A stretch of 64,000 nt of DNA from an uncultured Eubacteriales bacterium (GTDB lineage: Bacteria; Bacillota; Clostridia; Christensenellales; CAG-917), in NCBI GenBank assembly GCA_900544575.1, contig UQVO01000008.1, positions 8,008 through 72,007 on the forward strand, given 5' to 3'. The notes under the pieces are model-generated. The model worked only from the letters and a program-made list of their open reading frames with translations, was not told where the DNA came from and searched no databases. Positions within the stretch are counted from its first letter, which is position 1. The number at the start of each line of letters is the position of its first letter. This document shows, piece by piece, positions 53,051-63,355 of the stretch. Both the position numbers and the translations under genes were made by a program.

Positions 53051-54997
53051 ATGAGCAAGAAAGAAAAAACCAATCTCATACGCATCCTTGCCTGCCTTGC
53101 GGCGTTTCTTGCCGTCTTTATCGCGGACAAGGTGCGCGGACTTGACGGAGTCATAGGCGGCGAATACGGCTGGCTGCTGCCCTTCGCGCTGTATCTTGCC
53201 GTATATCTCGCCACAGGTTACGACGTGCTGTGGCGCGCTCTGCGGAACATTTTCCGCGGGCAGGTGCTGGACGAAAACTTCCTGATGTGCATAGCGACGC
53301 TCGGAGCGTTCGCGCTTGCGATATACCGCGGTGCCACGGGATTGCCCACGGAAGGCTTCGACGAAGCGTGCGCGGTGCTGCTCTTCTATCAGGTGGGCGA
53401 ATTCTTCCAGGACTACGCCACGGGAAAGTCCCGCAAATCCATCTCAGGACTTATGGACATACGCCCCGACAGCGCCAACGTACTCCGCGACGGCAGGACC
53501 GTGACCGTGGAACCGTCCGAGGTGAAAGTCGGCGAGATAATCGCCGTCAATCCCGGCGAAAAAGTGCCGCTTGACGGCACGGTGGTGAAAGGCGCGTCCT
53601 CTCTCGACACGCGCGCCCTGACGGGAGAGTCCCTTCCCCGCGAAATAGCAGAAGGCGACGCGGTGGTGAGCGGCGCCGTCAATATGACTTCGCACTTCGA
53701 AATGCGGGTGGACAAAGAGTTTTACGACTCCACGGTGTCCAAAATCCTCGACCTCGTCGAAAACGCGCAGGAACAAAAGTCCAAAGCGGAGAATTTCATC
53801 ACCAAGTTTGCAAGATACTACACTCCGATAGTCGTCGTGACGGCGGTTTTGCTTGCGGTCATTCCGGGAGCGGTGACGTCTGACTGGTCGGAGTGGGTAT
53901 ACCGCGCGCTGAACTTCCTTGTCGTGTCGTGCCCTTGCGCGCTCGTCATCTCCGTGCCTCTCTCCTTCTTTGCGGGAATAGGAGCGGCGTCAAGATACGG
54001 CATACTCGTCAAAGGGTCGAACTATCTCGAAAAATTCGACAAGGCGAACGTCTTTATGTTCGACAAGACGGGCACGCTTACAAAAGGCAATTTCGCCGTC
54101 GCGAAAGTGTCCCCCGAAGAAAAACGCGACGAAATACTCGCCCTTGCCGCCGCGGCGGAGAAGGACTCCGACCACCCTATCGCCCGTTCGATAGTCGCCG
54201 CATACGGCGGAAAAATCGAGGAAGGATATGTGCTCACCAACCGCGCGGGCGAAGGCATAATCGCGGTCGGGAACGGGTCGGAAGTGCTCGTCGGCAACGA
54301 GCGGCTTATGCGCGAATACGGTGTGGAATTCACCCCCGAAGAGGGCGCCGGCACGGTCGTGTATGTGGCGGAAAACGGCAAATTCGTGGGTTCTGTGCTC
54401 ATTTCCGATGAGATAAAACCCGAAACTTGCGAAGTCATCTCGGAACTTACTTCGATGGGATGCAAGACCGTGATGCTGACGGGCGACAACGAAAAGATTG
54501 CCGCAAGCGTCGCGGAACAGACGGGATTGAGCGGCTACAAGGCTTCTCTGCTGCCGCAGAACAAGGTCGAGGAAGTTGAAAAGGCGCTGGCAGAAAAGAA
54601 GAAGTCCGACGTGCTGTGTTTCGTCGGCGACGGCATCAACGACGCGCCCGTCCTGATGCGCTCCGACGTGGGTATGGCAATGGGCGGCATAGGCAGCGAC
54701 GCCGCCATAGAAGCGGCGGACATAGTCTTAATGAAAGACGACCTGAAAGGCATTCCGCTTGCCAAACGCATCGCACGCAAGACAATGCGCGTGGTGTACG
54801 AAAACATCACGTTCTCGCTGATAATAAAAGTCGCGATACTCGTCCTCTCCGCAGTCGGGCTCGCAAATATGTGGCTCGCGGTGTTCGGCGACGTCGGCGT
54901 CGCGGTGATTGCGATACTCAACGCGATGCGCGTGAACGGCAGATATTCCGCAGACGGGATGCTCCGCGCGGGCGGAAAATCGCCCGTGCGAGCTTGA
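53051..54997 (+). CDS. Zn/Cd/Pb-transporting P1B-type ATPase
   Basis: The 648-residue pump has the actuator TGESLP, membrane motif SCPCALVIS, phosphorylation site FDKTGTLTKG, DSDHP and VGDGINDAPVL. The last helices carry KVAILVLSAVGLANMWLAVF then GDVGVAV, the P1B-2 (ZntA/CadA) signature for divalent Zn, Cd or Pb. It exports these ions from the cytoplasm. Unlike typical ZntA it has no N-terminal HMA domain; that domain is the preceding gene. A poly-G SD precedes the ATG. Confidence 0.94.
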   Translation: MSKKEKTNLIRILACLAAFLAVFIADKVRGLDGVIGGEYGWLLPFALYLAVYLATGYDVLWRALRNIFRGQVLDENFLMCIATLGAFALAIYRGATGLPTEGFDEACAVLLFYQVGEFFQDYATGKSRKSISGLMDIRPDSANVLRDGRTVTVEPSEVKVGEIIAVNPGEKVPLDGTVVKGASSLDTRALTGESLPREIAEGDAVVSGAVNMTSHFEMRVDKEFYDSTVSKILDLVENAQEQKSKAENFITKFARYYTPIVVVTAVLLAVIPGAVTSDWSEWVYRALNFLVVSCPCALVISVPLSFFAGIGAASRYGILVKGSNYLEKFDKANVFMFDKTGTLTKGNFAVAKVSPEEKRDEILALAAAAEKDSDHPIARSIVAAYGGKIEEGYVLTNRAGEGIIAVGNGSEVLVGNERLMREYGVEFTPEEGAGTVVYVAENGKFVGSVLISDEIKPETCEVISELTSMGCKTVMLTGDNEKIAASVAEQTGLSGYKASLLPQNKVEEVEKALAEKKKSDVLCFVGDGINDAPVLMRSDVGMAMGGIGSDAAIEAADIVLMKDDLKGIPLAKRIARKTMRVVYENITFSLIIKVAILVLSAVGLANMWLAVFGDVGVAVIAILNAMRVNGRYSADGMLRAGGKSPVRA

Positions 54998-55094
54998 CAC
55001 TCCGCAGAATGACACGCTAGGTCTCACCGCCGTGCAGTCGGGCGTCCGAATAAGCGCGTCCCGGCGGCATTGCACCGCCGACCGCGGAAAACCC

Positions 55095-55287
55095 GCGCAT
55101 ATGCGAGGACCCGCATCCGACCGCCCTCCGCGCCGAACCGCGGAGGGCGTCGCATAATGCAAGCGCTTTTTATGTGCATAACAGCGTATGCGGCGATGCG
55201 CATATGTGAAGATTGAGCGCGGCCTGCCGCCTTCTCTGCGCATATGACGACATTCACCCTTGTCTGTCGCTCACAAATGCGCATATG
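55095..55287 (+). repeat. Four GCGCATATG sites upstream of the XRE gene
   Basis: GCGCATATG occurs at 55095, 55198, 55238 and 55279; the last three are extended to TGCGCATATG and spaced 40 and 41 bases apart. The 370-base gap 54998-55366 holds no gene. The spacing (about four helical turns) suggests cooperative protein binding. Confidence 0.45.
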
Positions 55288-55296
55288 TCGAAATAA

Positions 55297-55350
55297 ACAC
55301 TTATCGTGCGTTGACAAACGGCGGCGCGGCAGCTATAATACACTTATCGT
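55297..55350 (+). promoter_or_regulatory. XRE gene promoter flanked by direct repeats
   Basis: TTGACA (55311-55316) and TATAAT (55334-55339) are 17 bases apart. The 11-base direct repeat ACACTTATCGT flanks them at 55297-55307 and 55340-55350, a likely autoregulatory operator pair. Confidence 0.75.
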
Positions 55351-55366
55351 ACAAAAGAGGTGCGTT

Positions 55367-55579
55367 ATGCTCAAAACCTGCTTCCCCGAAAGACTCAAAC
55401 AGCTCCGCCGCGACGCCGGTATGTTGCAAGCCGACCTTGCGGAACATTTCAAGGTGTCCAAATCCGCCGTTTCGGGCTGGGAAGTGGGCAGAAATCAGCC
55501 CTGCTACGACATTCTCATCGAAATGAGCATCCTTTTCGGCGTGAGCGTGGACTATCTCATCGGCAGAAGAAACTATTGA
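55367..55579 (+). CDS. Small XRE-family (Cro/CI-type HTH) regulator
   Basis: The 70-residue protein is a single HTH_3 domain: FPERLKQLRRDAGMLQADLA, then EHFKVSKSAVSGWEVGRNQP, ending GVSVDYLIGRRNY. Its length and layout match the XRE protein at 32019 but the sequence is diverged. GAGG precedes the ATG. The direct repeats around its promoter suggest self-repression; other targets are unknown. Confidence 0.88.
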   Translation: MLKTCFPERLKQLRRDAGMLQADLAEHFKVSKSAVSGWEVGRNQPCYDILIEMSILFGVSVDYLIGRRNY

Positions 55580-55675
55580 TTTTTCCGCCTCGGCGGACGG
55601 AATTCCACATTGCCGCGGCTTCCGAAACGGGCGACTCGCCCTCAGCGTCGCGGTCATTGCGAACACGAAAAGTAT

Positions 55676-55703
55676 ATCACCCTCGGATTGGTCCGAGGGT
55701 GAT
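55676..55703. terminator. Bidirectional terminator between the XRE gene and uvrA
   Basis: A perfect 12-bp stem ATCACCCTCGGA/TCCGAGGGTGAT with loop TTGG, followed by TGTGTTTT. Confidence 0.75.
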
Positions 55704-55782
55704 TGTGTTTTGCAGCCTTTGCTCTGCTCCGCGTTTTACCGACGACACAGCCCCGCACGCGTCGGATAAACAGCGGCAAGAA

Positions 55783-58602
55783 TTATTTCTTTTTCGGGAG
55801 TATTTCGCGAAGGAATTCCGCGGTGTAACTCTTCTTGCTCTTTGCCACCTGTTCGGGAGTGCCGCAGGCTATGACCTGTCCGCCGCCCGTGCCGCCGTCG
55901 GGACCGAGGTCTATGATGTAGTCCGCCACCTTTATGACGTCGAGGTTGTGCTCTATGACCACAATCGTGTTCCCCGCGTCCGCAAGGCGGTTGAGAATGG
56001 AGAGCAGCTTCGCGACGTCGTGGGTGTGCAATCCCGTCGTCGGTTCGTCGAGAATGTACAGCGTCTTGCCCGTGCTGCGCTTGCTGAGTTCGGTGGCGAG
56101 CTTCACTCTCTGCGCCTCGCCGCCCGAAAGAGTGGTGGAAGACTGCCCCAGCTTGATATACCCCAGCCCCACGTCGTAAAGCGTCTGTATCTTGCTGCGT
56201 ATGCGCGGCACATTGGCGAAAAATTCCAGCGCCTCTTCCACCGTCATATCCAGCACTTCCGCGATATTCTTGCCCTTGTAGCGCACTTCCAGCGTTTCGC
56301 GGTTATAGCGCGCGCCCTTGCACACCTCGCAGGGGACGTAAATGTCGGGCAGGAAGTGCATCTCAATCTTGATTATGCCGTCGCCGTGGCAGTTTTCGCA
56401 TCTGCCGCCCGCCACGTTGAATGAAAATCTGCCCGTCTTGTATCCTCTCGCCTTAGCTTCCGGAATGGCGGCGAAAAGGTCGCGGATGTATCCGAACACG
56501 CCCGTGTAAGTCGCGGGATTCGAGCGCGGCGTTCTGCCTATCGGGCTCTGGTCAATGGAAATGACTTTGTCGAAATACTCCACGCCTTCGATGGCGTCGT
56601 ACGCGCCTTCCTGCAAATTGCTCCTCATCAGGCGGTTGGACATCGCAGGATAAAGTATCTCGTTGACCAGGCTGGATTTTCCGCTGCCCGACACGCCCGT
56701 CACCGCCGTGAACACTCCGACGGGGAACGCAACGTCCTCACCGCGCAGATTGTTCTGCCTTGCGCCCTTGACGACCAGCATCCTGTCCGTGACGGGGCGG
56801 CGCATCTCGGGCACCGCGATTTTGTATTCTCCCGACAGATATTTTCCCGTTATGGAGTCGGGTGAGGCGATGATGTCCTCCACCGTACCCGCGGCGACCA
56901 CCTCGCCTCCGTGGACGCCTGCGCCCGGTCCGATGTCGACGATATAGTCGGCGGAGCGTATGGTTTCCTCGTCGTGCTCGACGACGATGAGCGTATTGCC
57001 GAGGTCGCGCAGTCCTTTGAGGGACGCGAGCAGCTTCTGATTGTCCTTCTGGTGCAGCCCTATGCTCGGCTCATCGAGGATGTAAAGCACTCCCGTAAGC
57101 CCGCTGCCTATCTGCGTCGCAAGGCGTATGCGCTGGCTCTCGCCGCCGGAAAGCGTGGCGGAAGAGCGCGCGAGAGTGAGATACCCCAGTCCCACGTCGG
57201 ACAGAAAGCGCAGACGTGCGTTTATTTCTTTGAGCAGGCGGTGCACGATGAGTTTCTGCGTTTCCGTAAACTCGACCCCCGCGAGGAAATCGGCGAGTTC
57301 CGTGACGGTAAGGCAGCACGCCTCCCAGATATTCTTTCCGCCCACGGTGACATTCAGGGCTTCCGCTTTCAGCCGCTTGCCGCCGCACGCCGTGCACGGC
57401 ACCTGTTTCATATAGCGCGAAATCTCCATTTTGACCATATCCGAGTCCGTCTCGTTGAATCTGCGGAGCAGATTGGTCGCAATGCCCTCGTATCCCGCGT
57501 TGAACTTACTGCTGAACGACGCGGTTTTGTATTCCATAGGTATCTTATCCCCGCCGTTGCCGTAGAAAATGAGGTTCATCACCCATTCGGGCAGGTCCTT
57601 GACGGGCACGTCCAGCGAAAAGCCGTACGCCTTGGACAGCGCGCGGAACTGCATCTGCGTCATTTTGCTGGTGTCTATATACCAGCCGCTGGCGCGGACC
57701 GCCCCCTGACGCAGCGTCATATTCGGGTCCACGATGAGCCTGCTCACGTCTATTTCGTTGGTGAAACCCAGCCCCGCGCACACGGGGCACGCTCCGTAAG
57801 GATTGTTGAAGGAAAAGAGGCGCGGAGTGAGTTCCTCTATGCTGATTTCGCAGTCGGGACAGGCGTATTTTGTGGAATAGAGCACTTCCTCTCCGTCGTA
57901 ATCGGCGACGACCAGCCCGTCGGCAAGTTTGACGGCGGTTTCCAGCGCCTCGGTAAGACGACGGTTTATGCCCTCTTTGACTACGAGCCTGTCCACGACG
58001 ACGCCTATGTTGTGCTTCACGTTCTTGTCGAGGTCGATGTTTTCGTCCAGCGTATAGTTTATGCCGTCGACGCGCACGCGCACATACCCCGCGCGCTTAT
58101 ACGTTTCGAGCTGCTTGACATACTCCCCTTTCCTGCCGCGCACGACGGGAGCGATGATTTGCAGTTTCGCTCCGCTGCGGGTCATTATTTTGTCCGCAAT
58201 CTGGTCCACGGTCTGCCTGACGATTTCCCTGCCGCATTTCGGACAATGCGGCACGCCGACGCGCGCGTAAAGCAGACGCATATAGTCGTATATCTCCGTC
58301 ACCGTGCCCACGGTGGAACGCGGGTTGTGCGAAGTGGTTTTCTGGTCGATGGAAACGGCGGGAGAGAGCCCCTCGATGTATTCGACGTCCGGTTTCTGCA
58401 TCTGTCCGAGGAACTGACGCGCATAGCTGGACAGGCTCTCCATATATCTGCGCTGTCCTTCCGCGAAAATAGTGTCGAATGCAAGCGAAGATTTTCCGCT
58501 GCCCGAAAGCCCCGTAAACACCACGAGTTTGTCGCGCGGGATTTCGAGGTCGATGTTTTTCAGATTGTTTTCCTTTGCGCCTTTGATGAATATCTCTTTC
58601 AT
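55783..58602 (-). CDS. uvrA: Excinuclease ABC subunit A
   Basis: This 939-residue DNA-damage sensor has two ABC ATPase modules: [20 protein letters not shown] near the N-terminus with [16 protein letters not shown], and [15 protein letters not shown] with [15 protein letters not shown]. Zinc-binding CxxC pairs are visible (CPDC and CPVC; CENC and CEVC). Length is normal (~940). With UvrB and UvrC it starts nucleotide excision repair. It follows uvrB by 34 bases in the same operon; no strong SD is visible. Confidence 0.97.
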   Translation of the reverse strand: MKEIFIKGAKENNLKNIDLEIPRDKLVVFTGLSGSGKSSLAFDTIFAEGQRRYMESLSSYARQFLGQMQKPDVEYIEGLSPAVSIDQKTTSHNPRSTVGTVTEIYDYMRLLYARVGVPHCPKCGREIVRQTVDQIADKIMTRSGAKLQIIAPVVRGRKGEYVKQLETYKRAGYVRVRVDGINYTLDENIDLDKNVKHNIGVVVDRLVVKEGINRRLTEALETAVKLADGLVVADYDGEEVLYSTKYACPDCEISIEELTPRLFSFNNPYGACPVCAGLGFTNEIDVSRLIVDPNMTLRQGAVRASGWYIDTSKMTQMQFRALSKAYGFSLDVPVKDLPEWVMNLIFYGNGGDKIPMEYKTASFSSKFNAGYEGIATNLLRRFNETDSDMVKMEISRYMKQVPCTACGGKRLKAEALNVTVGGKNIWEACCLTVTELADFLAGVEFTETQKLIVHRLLKEINARLRFLSDVGLGYLTLARSSATLSGGESQRIRLATQIGSGLTGVLYILDEPSIGLHQKDNQKLLASLKGLRDLGNTLIVVEHDEETIRSADYIVDIGPGAGVHGGEVVAAGTVEDIIASPDSITGKYLSGEYKIAVPEMRRPVTDRMLVVKGARQNNLRGEDVAFPVGVFTAVTGVSGSGKSSLVNEILYPAMSNRLMRSNLQEGAYDAIEGVEYFDKVISIDQSPIGRTPRSNPATYTGVFGYIRDLFAAIPEAKARGYKTGRFSFNVAGGRCENCHGDGIIKIEMHFLPDIYVPCEVCKGARYNRETLEVRYKGKNIAEVLDMTVEEALEFFANVPRIRSKIQTLYDVGLGYIKLGQSSTTLSGGEAQRVKLATELSKRSTGKTLYILDEPTTGLHTHDVAKLLSILNRLADAGNTIVVIEHNLDVIKVADYIIDLGPDGGTGGGQVIACGTPEQVAKSKKSYTAEFLREILPKKK

Positions 58603-58636
58603 TTTCCGATATGCCGACGGCGTCCGTGCCGCGGGC

Positions 58637-60595
58637 TCATTTCAGTTTCTTTATCTGTTTTTTAAGTTCGTTCATTTCGTCGCGGAGTTTGATGGCGCGC
58701 TCGAAATCCAGCGCCGCGGACGCGGTTTTCATCAGTCCTTTGAGCCTTTCGACTTCCTTAACCAGGTCCTGAGGTGACAATTTGGCATTGTCAACCCTCT
58801 TTTTGGTGATTTCGAGCGTATTCTTGAACTCGCTCTTTATCGTGCGCGGAACGATGTTGTGCACGCGGTTATACTCCGCCTGTATGCCGCGCCTGCGCTC
58901 CGTTTCGCCGATTGCGCGTTTCATACTGTCCGTCATTTCGTCCGCATACATCACCACTCTGCCCTTGGCGTTTCTTGCCGCTCTGCCGACGGTCTGTATC
59001 AGTGCGCTCTCGCTGCGCAGGAAACCTTCCTTGTCTGCGTCGAGTATGGCGACGAGTTCCACTTCGGGAAGGTCCAGCCCTTCGCGCAGCAGGTTTATGC
59101 CCACCAGCACGTCGAACTCGCCTTTCCTCAAATCCCCGACTATGTCTATCCTCTCCAAAGTGTCGATGTCGGAGTGCATATACCGCACTTTTATGCCGAC
59201 TTCTTTGAGGTAGTCCGTGAGGTTTTCCGCCATCTTCTTGGTCAGCGTGGTGACGAGCACCCTTCCGCCGTCCGCCGTGACGCGGTTTATCTCGCCGATG
59301 AGGTCGTCCACCTGTCCCTTGACGGGTTTGACCGCGATTTCCGGGTCGAGAAGCCCCGTCGGGCGTATGAGCTGTTCCGCCACTTCGTCGGCACGGTCGA
59401 GCTCGAACTGCCCGGGAGTCGCCGACACGCAGACCATCTGCCTTATCCTGCTGTCGAATTCCTCGAAATCCAGCGGCCTGTTGTCATACGCCGCGGGAAG
59501 ACGGAAACCGTAATCCACCAGGTTCTTTTTGCGGGCGCGGTCGCCGTTGTACATACCTCTTATCTGCGGCAGCGTCATATGGCTTTCGTCCACGAAGCAT
59601 ATGAAATCCTTCGGGAAGAAGTCCAGCAGCGTATACGGCGGCTGTCCCGGCTTTCTGCCGTCGAAATAGCGCGAGTAGTTCTCTATGCCCGAACAGTATC
59701 CCATCTCGCGCATCATCTCGACGTCATAGTTCACCCTCTCGTCGATGCGCTGCGCTTCAATGAGCTTGCCGTTGGCGCGGAAGTATTCCACGCGTTCCTG
59801 CTTGTCGGCGAGAATGCGGCGGAAGACCTCTTCTTTGTCGCCGCTCACGACATAGTGCGTCGCGGGGAAAATCACGGTGTGTTTCAGGTCGTTCACGACG
59901 GTGGCGGTGACGGCGTCAATCTCGCTTATGCGGTCCACCGTGTCCCCGAAAAACTCCACGCGGATTGCTATCTCCGAGCTTCCCGCCGGGAAGATGTCCA
60001 CCGTATCCCCGCGCACGCGGAAAGTGGAACGCACGAAATCGAAATCCGCCCGCTTGTACTGGATGTCGACAAGCCGTCTGATGAGCTCGTCGGGCTCGAT
60101 TACGTCGCCCTCGCGTATGGAAACCGCCTGCGCGTAATAATCCACGGGAGCGCCCAGTCCGTAAATGCAGGATACGCTCGCCACGACTATGACGTCCCTC
60201 CTTTCGCACAGCGAAGCCGTTGCGGAGTGGCGGAGTTTGTCTATCTCGTCGTTTATCTCCAACTCCTTTTCGATGTAGGTGTCGGAGCGCGGGATGTAGG
60301 CTTCCGGCTGATAGTAATCGTAATAGCTTACGAAAAACTCCACGCGGTTATGCGGGAAAAACTCGCGGAATTCGTTGCAAAGCTGCGCCGCAAGCGTCTT
60401 GTTGTGCGCAATGACGAGCGCGGGACGCTGCAAACGCTCGATGACGTTCGCCATCGTGAACGTCTTTCCGCTCCCCGTGACGCCGAGCAGGACTTCCGTG
60501 GAAAATCCGCTTTCCAGCCCCGCCGCGAGTTTGTCTATCGCCGCAGGCTGGTCGCCGCAGGGAGAATAATTGCTGACGAGTTCGAAACGGTTCAT
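58637..60595 (-). CDS. uvrB: Excinuclease ABC subunit B
   Basis: The 652-residue helicase-like protein has Walker [16 protein letters not shown], the beta-hairpin [15 protein letters not shown], the DEAD-like [14 protein letters not shown], and helicase motif VGRAARN. It ends in a UVR domain ([19 protein letters not shown]) that contacts UvrC. It receives damage from UvrA and positions UvrC. The ATG overlaps the previous gene's stop (ATGA), so translation is coupled to the small membrane protein gene. Confidence 0.97.
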   Translation of the reverse strand: MNRFELVSNYSPCGDQPAAIDKLAAGLESGFSTEVLLGVTGSGKTFTMANVIERLQRPALVIAHNKTLAAQLCNEFREFFPHNRVEFFVSYYDYYQPEAYIPRSDTYIEKELEINDEIDKLRHSATASLCERRDVIVVASVSCIYGLGAPVDYYAQAVSIREGDVIEPDELIRRLVDIQYKRADFDFVRSTFRVRGDTVDIFPAGSSEIAIRVEFFGDTVDRISEIDAVTATVVNDLKHTVIFPATHYVVSGDKEEVFRRILADKQERVEYFRANGKLIEAQRIDERVNYDVEMMREMGYCSGIENYSRYFDGRKPGQPPYTLLDFFPKDFICFVDESHMTLPQIRGMYNGDRARKKNLVDYGFRLPAAYDNRPLDFEEFDSRIRQMVCVSATPGQFELDRADEVAEQLIRPTGLLDPEIAVKPVKGQVDDLIGEINRVTADGGRVLVTTLTKKMAENLTDYLKEVGIKVRYMHSDIDTLERIDIVGDLRKGEFDVLVGINLLREGLDLPEVELVAILDADKEGFLRSESALIQTVGRAARNAKGRVVMYADEMTDSMKRAIGETERRRGIQAEYNRVHNIVPRTIKSEFKNTLEITKKRVDNAKLSPQDLVKEVERLKGLMKTASAALDFERAIKLRDEMNELKKQIKKLK

Positions 60596-60990
60596 AATCC
60601 GGAAATCTGCTGTATGAGCAGTTTTATACCCCATGCCGCCGCACCCGAACAGACGCCGCCCGCGACGGCAAGCAGAATTTTGAATTTGAGGTTGCTCCTG
60701 AACGCCTTTTCCACGCGCGCGAAAGCCAGCCCCTTCCTGTGCATATTGATGCAGTACACGAGCTCGCCCTTTTTGTCAGAGCGCGTGATGTCGAAATAGT
60801 CGTCGAGTTCGAGGTCGCGCAGCGTGCCGTCCAGCTCTTCCTCGTCGAAATCGAGGTCGAGGGAAAGGCGGTCGAATATGTCGAAAGGCGACAAAAGGCA
60901 GACCCCCGACCTTTTGTCGGCAGCCTGATATACCACGCGCATCACGGCGCGCTCCTTTTTGGTGAGAACGTGCTGCTTTTCAAGAGCCAT
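60592..60990 (-). CDS. Small protein with C-terminal membrane anchor, upstream of uvrB
   Basis: The 132-residue protein has an N-terminal helical region resembling a winged-helix fold ([17 protein letters not shown], then [31 protein letters not shown] spread over three elements) and one membrane helix near the end ([20 protein letters not shown]). GGAGG precedes the ATG; its stop overlaps uvrB. The gene upstream (61064-61495) has the same architecture. No family name is assigned. Coupling to uvrB suggests expression together, not necessarily a repair role. Confidence 0.78.
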   Translation of the reverse strand: MALEKQHVLTKKERAVMRVVYQAADKRSGVCLLSPFDIFDRLSLDLDFDEEELDGTLRDLELDDYFDITRSDKKGELVYCINMHRKGLAFARVEKAFRSNLKFKILLAVAGGVCSGAAAWGIKLLIQQISGL

Positions 60991-61063
60991 TACGCCGCAC
61001 CTCCGATATGCCTATAATGTTGATTTTCGTCACAATGCGGCGTTTATATGCCGCAATATGCGG

Positions 61064-61495
61064 TTAAAGCGCAAATTTCTGCAATATAATCGCAAGCGCC
61101 GCCACTATCATCCCGCCCAGCATACTGCCGGAAAACGCAATGAGGAAAAGCCTTGCTCCGAGCTTCGGCCGCTCCTTCGCCGCAGGTTCTTCGCGCTTTG
61201 CGGGGACTGCCGCCGCAGGCTGTTCCGTCCGCACCTTTTCTTCCGCAGGGGCAATGAGTTCGTCCAGACGGCGCGAGGTAAGCAGACAGTATTCGTCGGG
61301 AGTGAGATATTTCACTTCCAGATAATTCATATCGCGAAGGTCGCGGATGAGAGTGCTGAGCCTCTGTTTGTCGGGGCGGGAGCCTGCGGGAAGTTTTTCG
61401 AGTATTTCGTCCGCCTCAATGACTTTATACACGCCGTCTATGCCCGTAAGCTCGCGCAAAGCCGCTGCGATTTGTCCGTATTCCTTGTCCTGCAT
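61064..61495 (-). CDS. Small protein with C-terminal membrane anchor, related to its neighbour
   Basis: The 143-residue protein has an N-terminal helical domain (residues 1-75, with RLSTLIRDLRDMNYLEVKYLT like the wing of a winged helix), a Pro/Ala/Glu-rich linker (about 85-110) and one C-terminal membrane helix (FLIAFSGSMLGGMIVAALAI). AAGGAGG precedes the ATG. It is 73 bases upstream of the similar 60592-60990 gene and likely heads the operon leading into uvrB-uvrA. Function unknown. Confidence 0.75.
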   Translation of the reverse strand: MQDKEYGQIAAALRELTGIDGVYKVIEADEILEKLPAGSRPDKQRLSTLIRDLRDMNYLEVKYLTPDEYCLLTSRRLDELIAPAEEKVRTEQPAAAVPAKREEPAAKERPKLGARLFLIAFSGSMLGGMIVAALAIILQKFAL

Positions 61496-61645
61496 ACGCC
61501 CTCCTTGCAACCTCTTGATTTTATCACACGGCACTGCGTTAGGCAATTATTTTTTGAAAACGCTACACAAACGCGCGGAGGTATGGTATCATACATTAAA
61601 TATTCCGAAAACGGTAAAATCAAGACAAAAGCAAAGAAGGTAATT

Positions 61646-63295
61646 ATGAATCTGCTTTCACGGTTTCTCAACCGCACCGATTTCACAGACTATGACGATT
61701 TCGCGAAGAACGTCCGCTTCTCCGTGCCCGAAAACTTCAATTTCGGCTATGACGTAGTGGACGAATATGCGCGCCTCGCGCCCGAAAAACGCGCGCTGGT
61801 CTGGTGCAATTCCGCGGGTGAAGAAAAAATAATGACTTTCCGCGACATCAGCGAAGCGAGCAACCGCACCGTCAATTTCCTCATTTCCGCAGGCGTGAAA
61901 AAGGGCGATTACGTGATGAGTATGCTCAACCGCCGCTGGGAATACTGGGTGCTGGTCACCGCGTGCTGCAAGCTCGGCGCGGTCATCATCCCCGCCACAC
62001 ATCTGCTGACGGCAAAGGACATCGTCTACCGCTGCAACTCGGCGGAAGTCAAGATACTTGTCGCCACGGCGGAAGAGGATGTCATAGAGCACATTTCCCA
62101 CGCGCTCCCCAAGTGCGAAACGCTGAAAGAATGCCTCTTTACGAAACCTGTCGAAGGGTTCCGCTGTTTTGACGACTGCGTCGGCAAGATGAGCGCGGAG
62201 CTTCCCTCTCTGCCCCGTCCCGCCTGGAACGACCCTATGCTGTGCTACTTCACTTCCGGCACGACGGGTATGCCCAAAATGGTGCAGCACAATTTCGAAT
62301 ATCCCGCGGGCTTCGTGTTCAACGCCTGTTTCTGGCAGAAAGTCGTGGACGACGGGCTTCATTTCACCGCCGCCGAAACGGGCTGGGCAAAATGCAGCTG
62401 GGGCAAGATATACGGACAATGGATTGCGGGCAGCGCCGTGTTCGCCTACGACTATCACGGCAGATTCACCCCCACCGACCTGCTCCCTCTCATCTCGAAA
62501 TACAAAATCACGACATTCTGCGTGCCGCCCACGATATACCGCTTCCTCGTGAAAGAGGACCTTTCCAAATACGATTTTTCCTCTCTCACACACTGCACCA
62601 CCGCGGGCGAGGCGCTCAACGCAGAAGTGTATAAACAGTTCTACGAGGCGACGGGTCACAAGATTTACGAGGGCTTCGGTCAGACGGAATCCTGCGTCAT
62701 CCTCGGCACGTTCTATTTTATGGAGCCCATAAGCGGCTGTTCGGGCAAGCCCTGCCCTCTCTACGACATCGACCTCATCGACGACGAGGAAAATCCCGTC
62801 CCCGTGGGCGCGGAAGGCGAAATCGCCGTCCGTCTGCGCCCTCATCAGTACGGGCTTGTCGCAAGCTACAAGAACGACCCCGAACGCACAAAGGCGGCGC
62901 GCGGCGGCAAATATTACCACACGGGCGACCTTGCAAAACGCGATGAGAACGGGCTCTATTGGTTCGTGGGCAGAAAGGACGACATCATCAAATCCAGCGG
63001 CTACCGCATCGGACCGTTCGAGGTGGAGTCCGCGCTTATGGAGCATCCGTCCGTGCTCGAATGCGCCATTACGGGCGCGCCCGACCCCGTGCGCGGCACG
63101 GTCGTGAAAGCCACCATAGTGCTCGCAAAAGGATACACGCCTTCCGACGAGCTCAAAAAGGAGCTGCAAAACCACGTCAAGCGTGCCACCGCTCCCTACA
63201 AATATCCCCGCATAATAGAGTTTGTCGAGGAAATGCCGAAGACCATCTCCGGCAAAATCCGCCGCGTGGAAATCCGCGAAAAGGACAACAAGTAA
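61646..63295 (+). CDS. AMP-forming acyl-CoA synthetase
   Basis: This 549-residue adenylate-forming enzyme activates a carboxylic acid to its CoA thioester. It shows YFTSGTTGMPKMVQHN (phosphate loop), AGEALNAEVYKQF, GFGQTE, YYHTGDLAKRDENGLYWFVG, GRKDDIIKSSGYRIGPFEVE and the catalytic lysine in KTISGKIRRVE. It resembles medium-chain or acetyl-CoA-like synthetases in gut clostridia; the acid cannot be fixed. An AAGAAGG lies before the ATG. It stands alone and ends in a strong terminator. Confidence 0.93.
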   Translation: MNLLSRFLNRTDFTDYDDFAKNVRFSVPENFNFGYDVVDEYARLAPEKRALVWCNSAGEEKIMTFRDISEASNRTVNFLISAGVKKGDYVMSMLNRRWEYWVLVTACCKLGAVIIPATHLLTAKDIVYRCNSAEVKILVATAEEDVIEHISHALPKCETLKECLFTKPVEGFRCFDDCVGKMSAELPSLPRPAWNDPMLCYFTSGTTGMPKMVQHNFEYPAGFVFNACFWQKVVDDGLHFTAAETGWAKCSWGKIYGQWIAGSAVFAYDYHGRFTPTDLLPLISKYKITTFCVPPTIYRFLVKEDLSKYDFSSLTHCTTAGEALNAEVYKQFYEATGHKIYEGFGQTESCVILGTFYFMEPISGCSGKPCPLYDIDLIDDEENPVPVGAEGEIAVRLRPHQYGLVASYKNDPERTKAARGGKYYHTGDLAKRDENGLYWFVGRKDDIIKSSGYRIGPFEVESALMEHPSVLECAITGAPDPVRGTVVKATIVLAKGYTPSDELKKELQNHVKRATAPYKYPRIIEFVEEMPKTISGKIRRVEIREKDNK

Positions 63296-63323
63296 TCATT
63301 GCACGAATTTGCGACAAAACGCA

Positions 63324-63355
63324 AAAACGCCGCCTCGAAAGCGGCGTTTTTTTTT
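63324..63355 (+). terminator. Terminator of the acyl-CoA synthetase gene
   Basis: A 10-bp stem AAAACGCCGC/GCGGCGTTTT with a CTCGAAA loop ends in a long T run. Confidence 0.92.

Noticed and set aside
58859-60799. Long open frame (646 codons) on the plus strand across uvrB
   Set aside because: Antisense shadow of uvrB with no motif and no SD.
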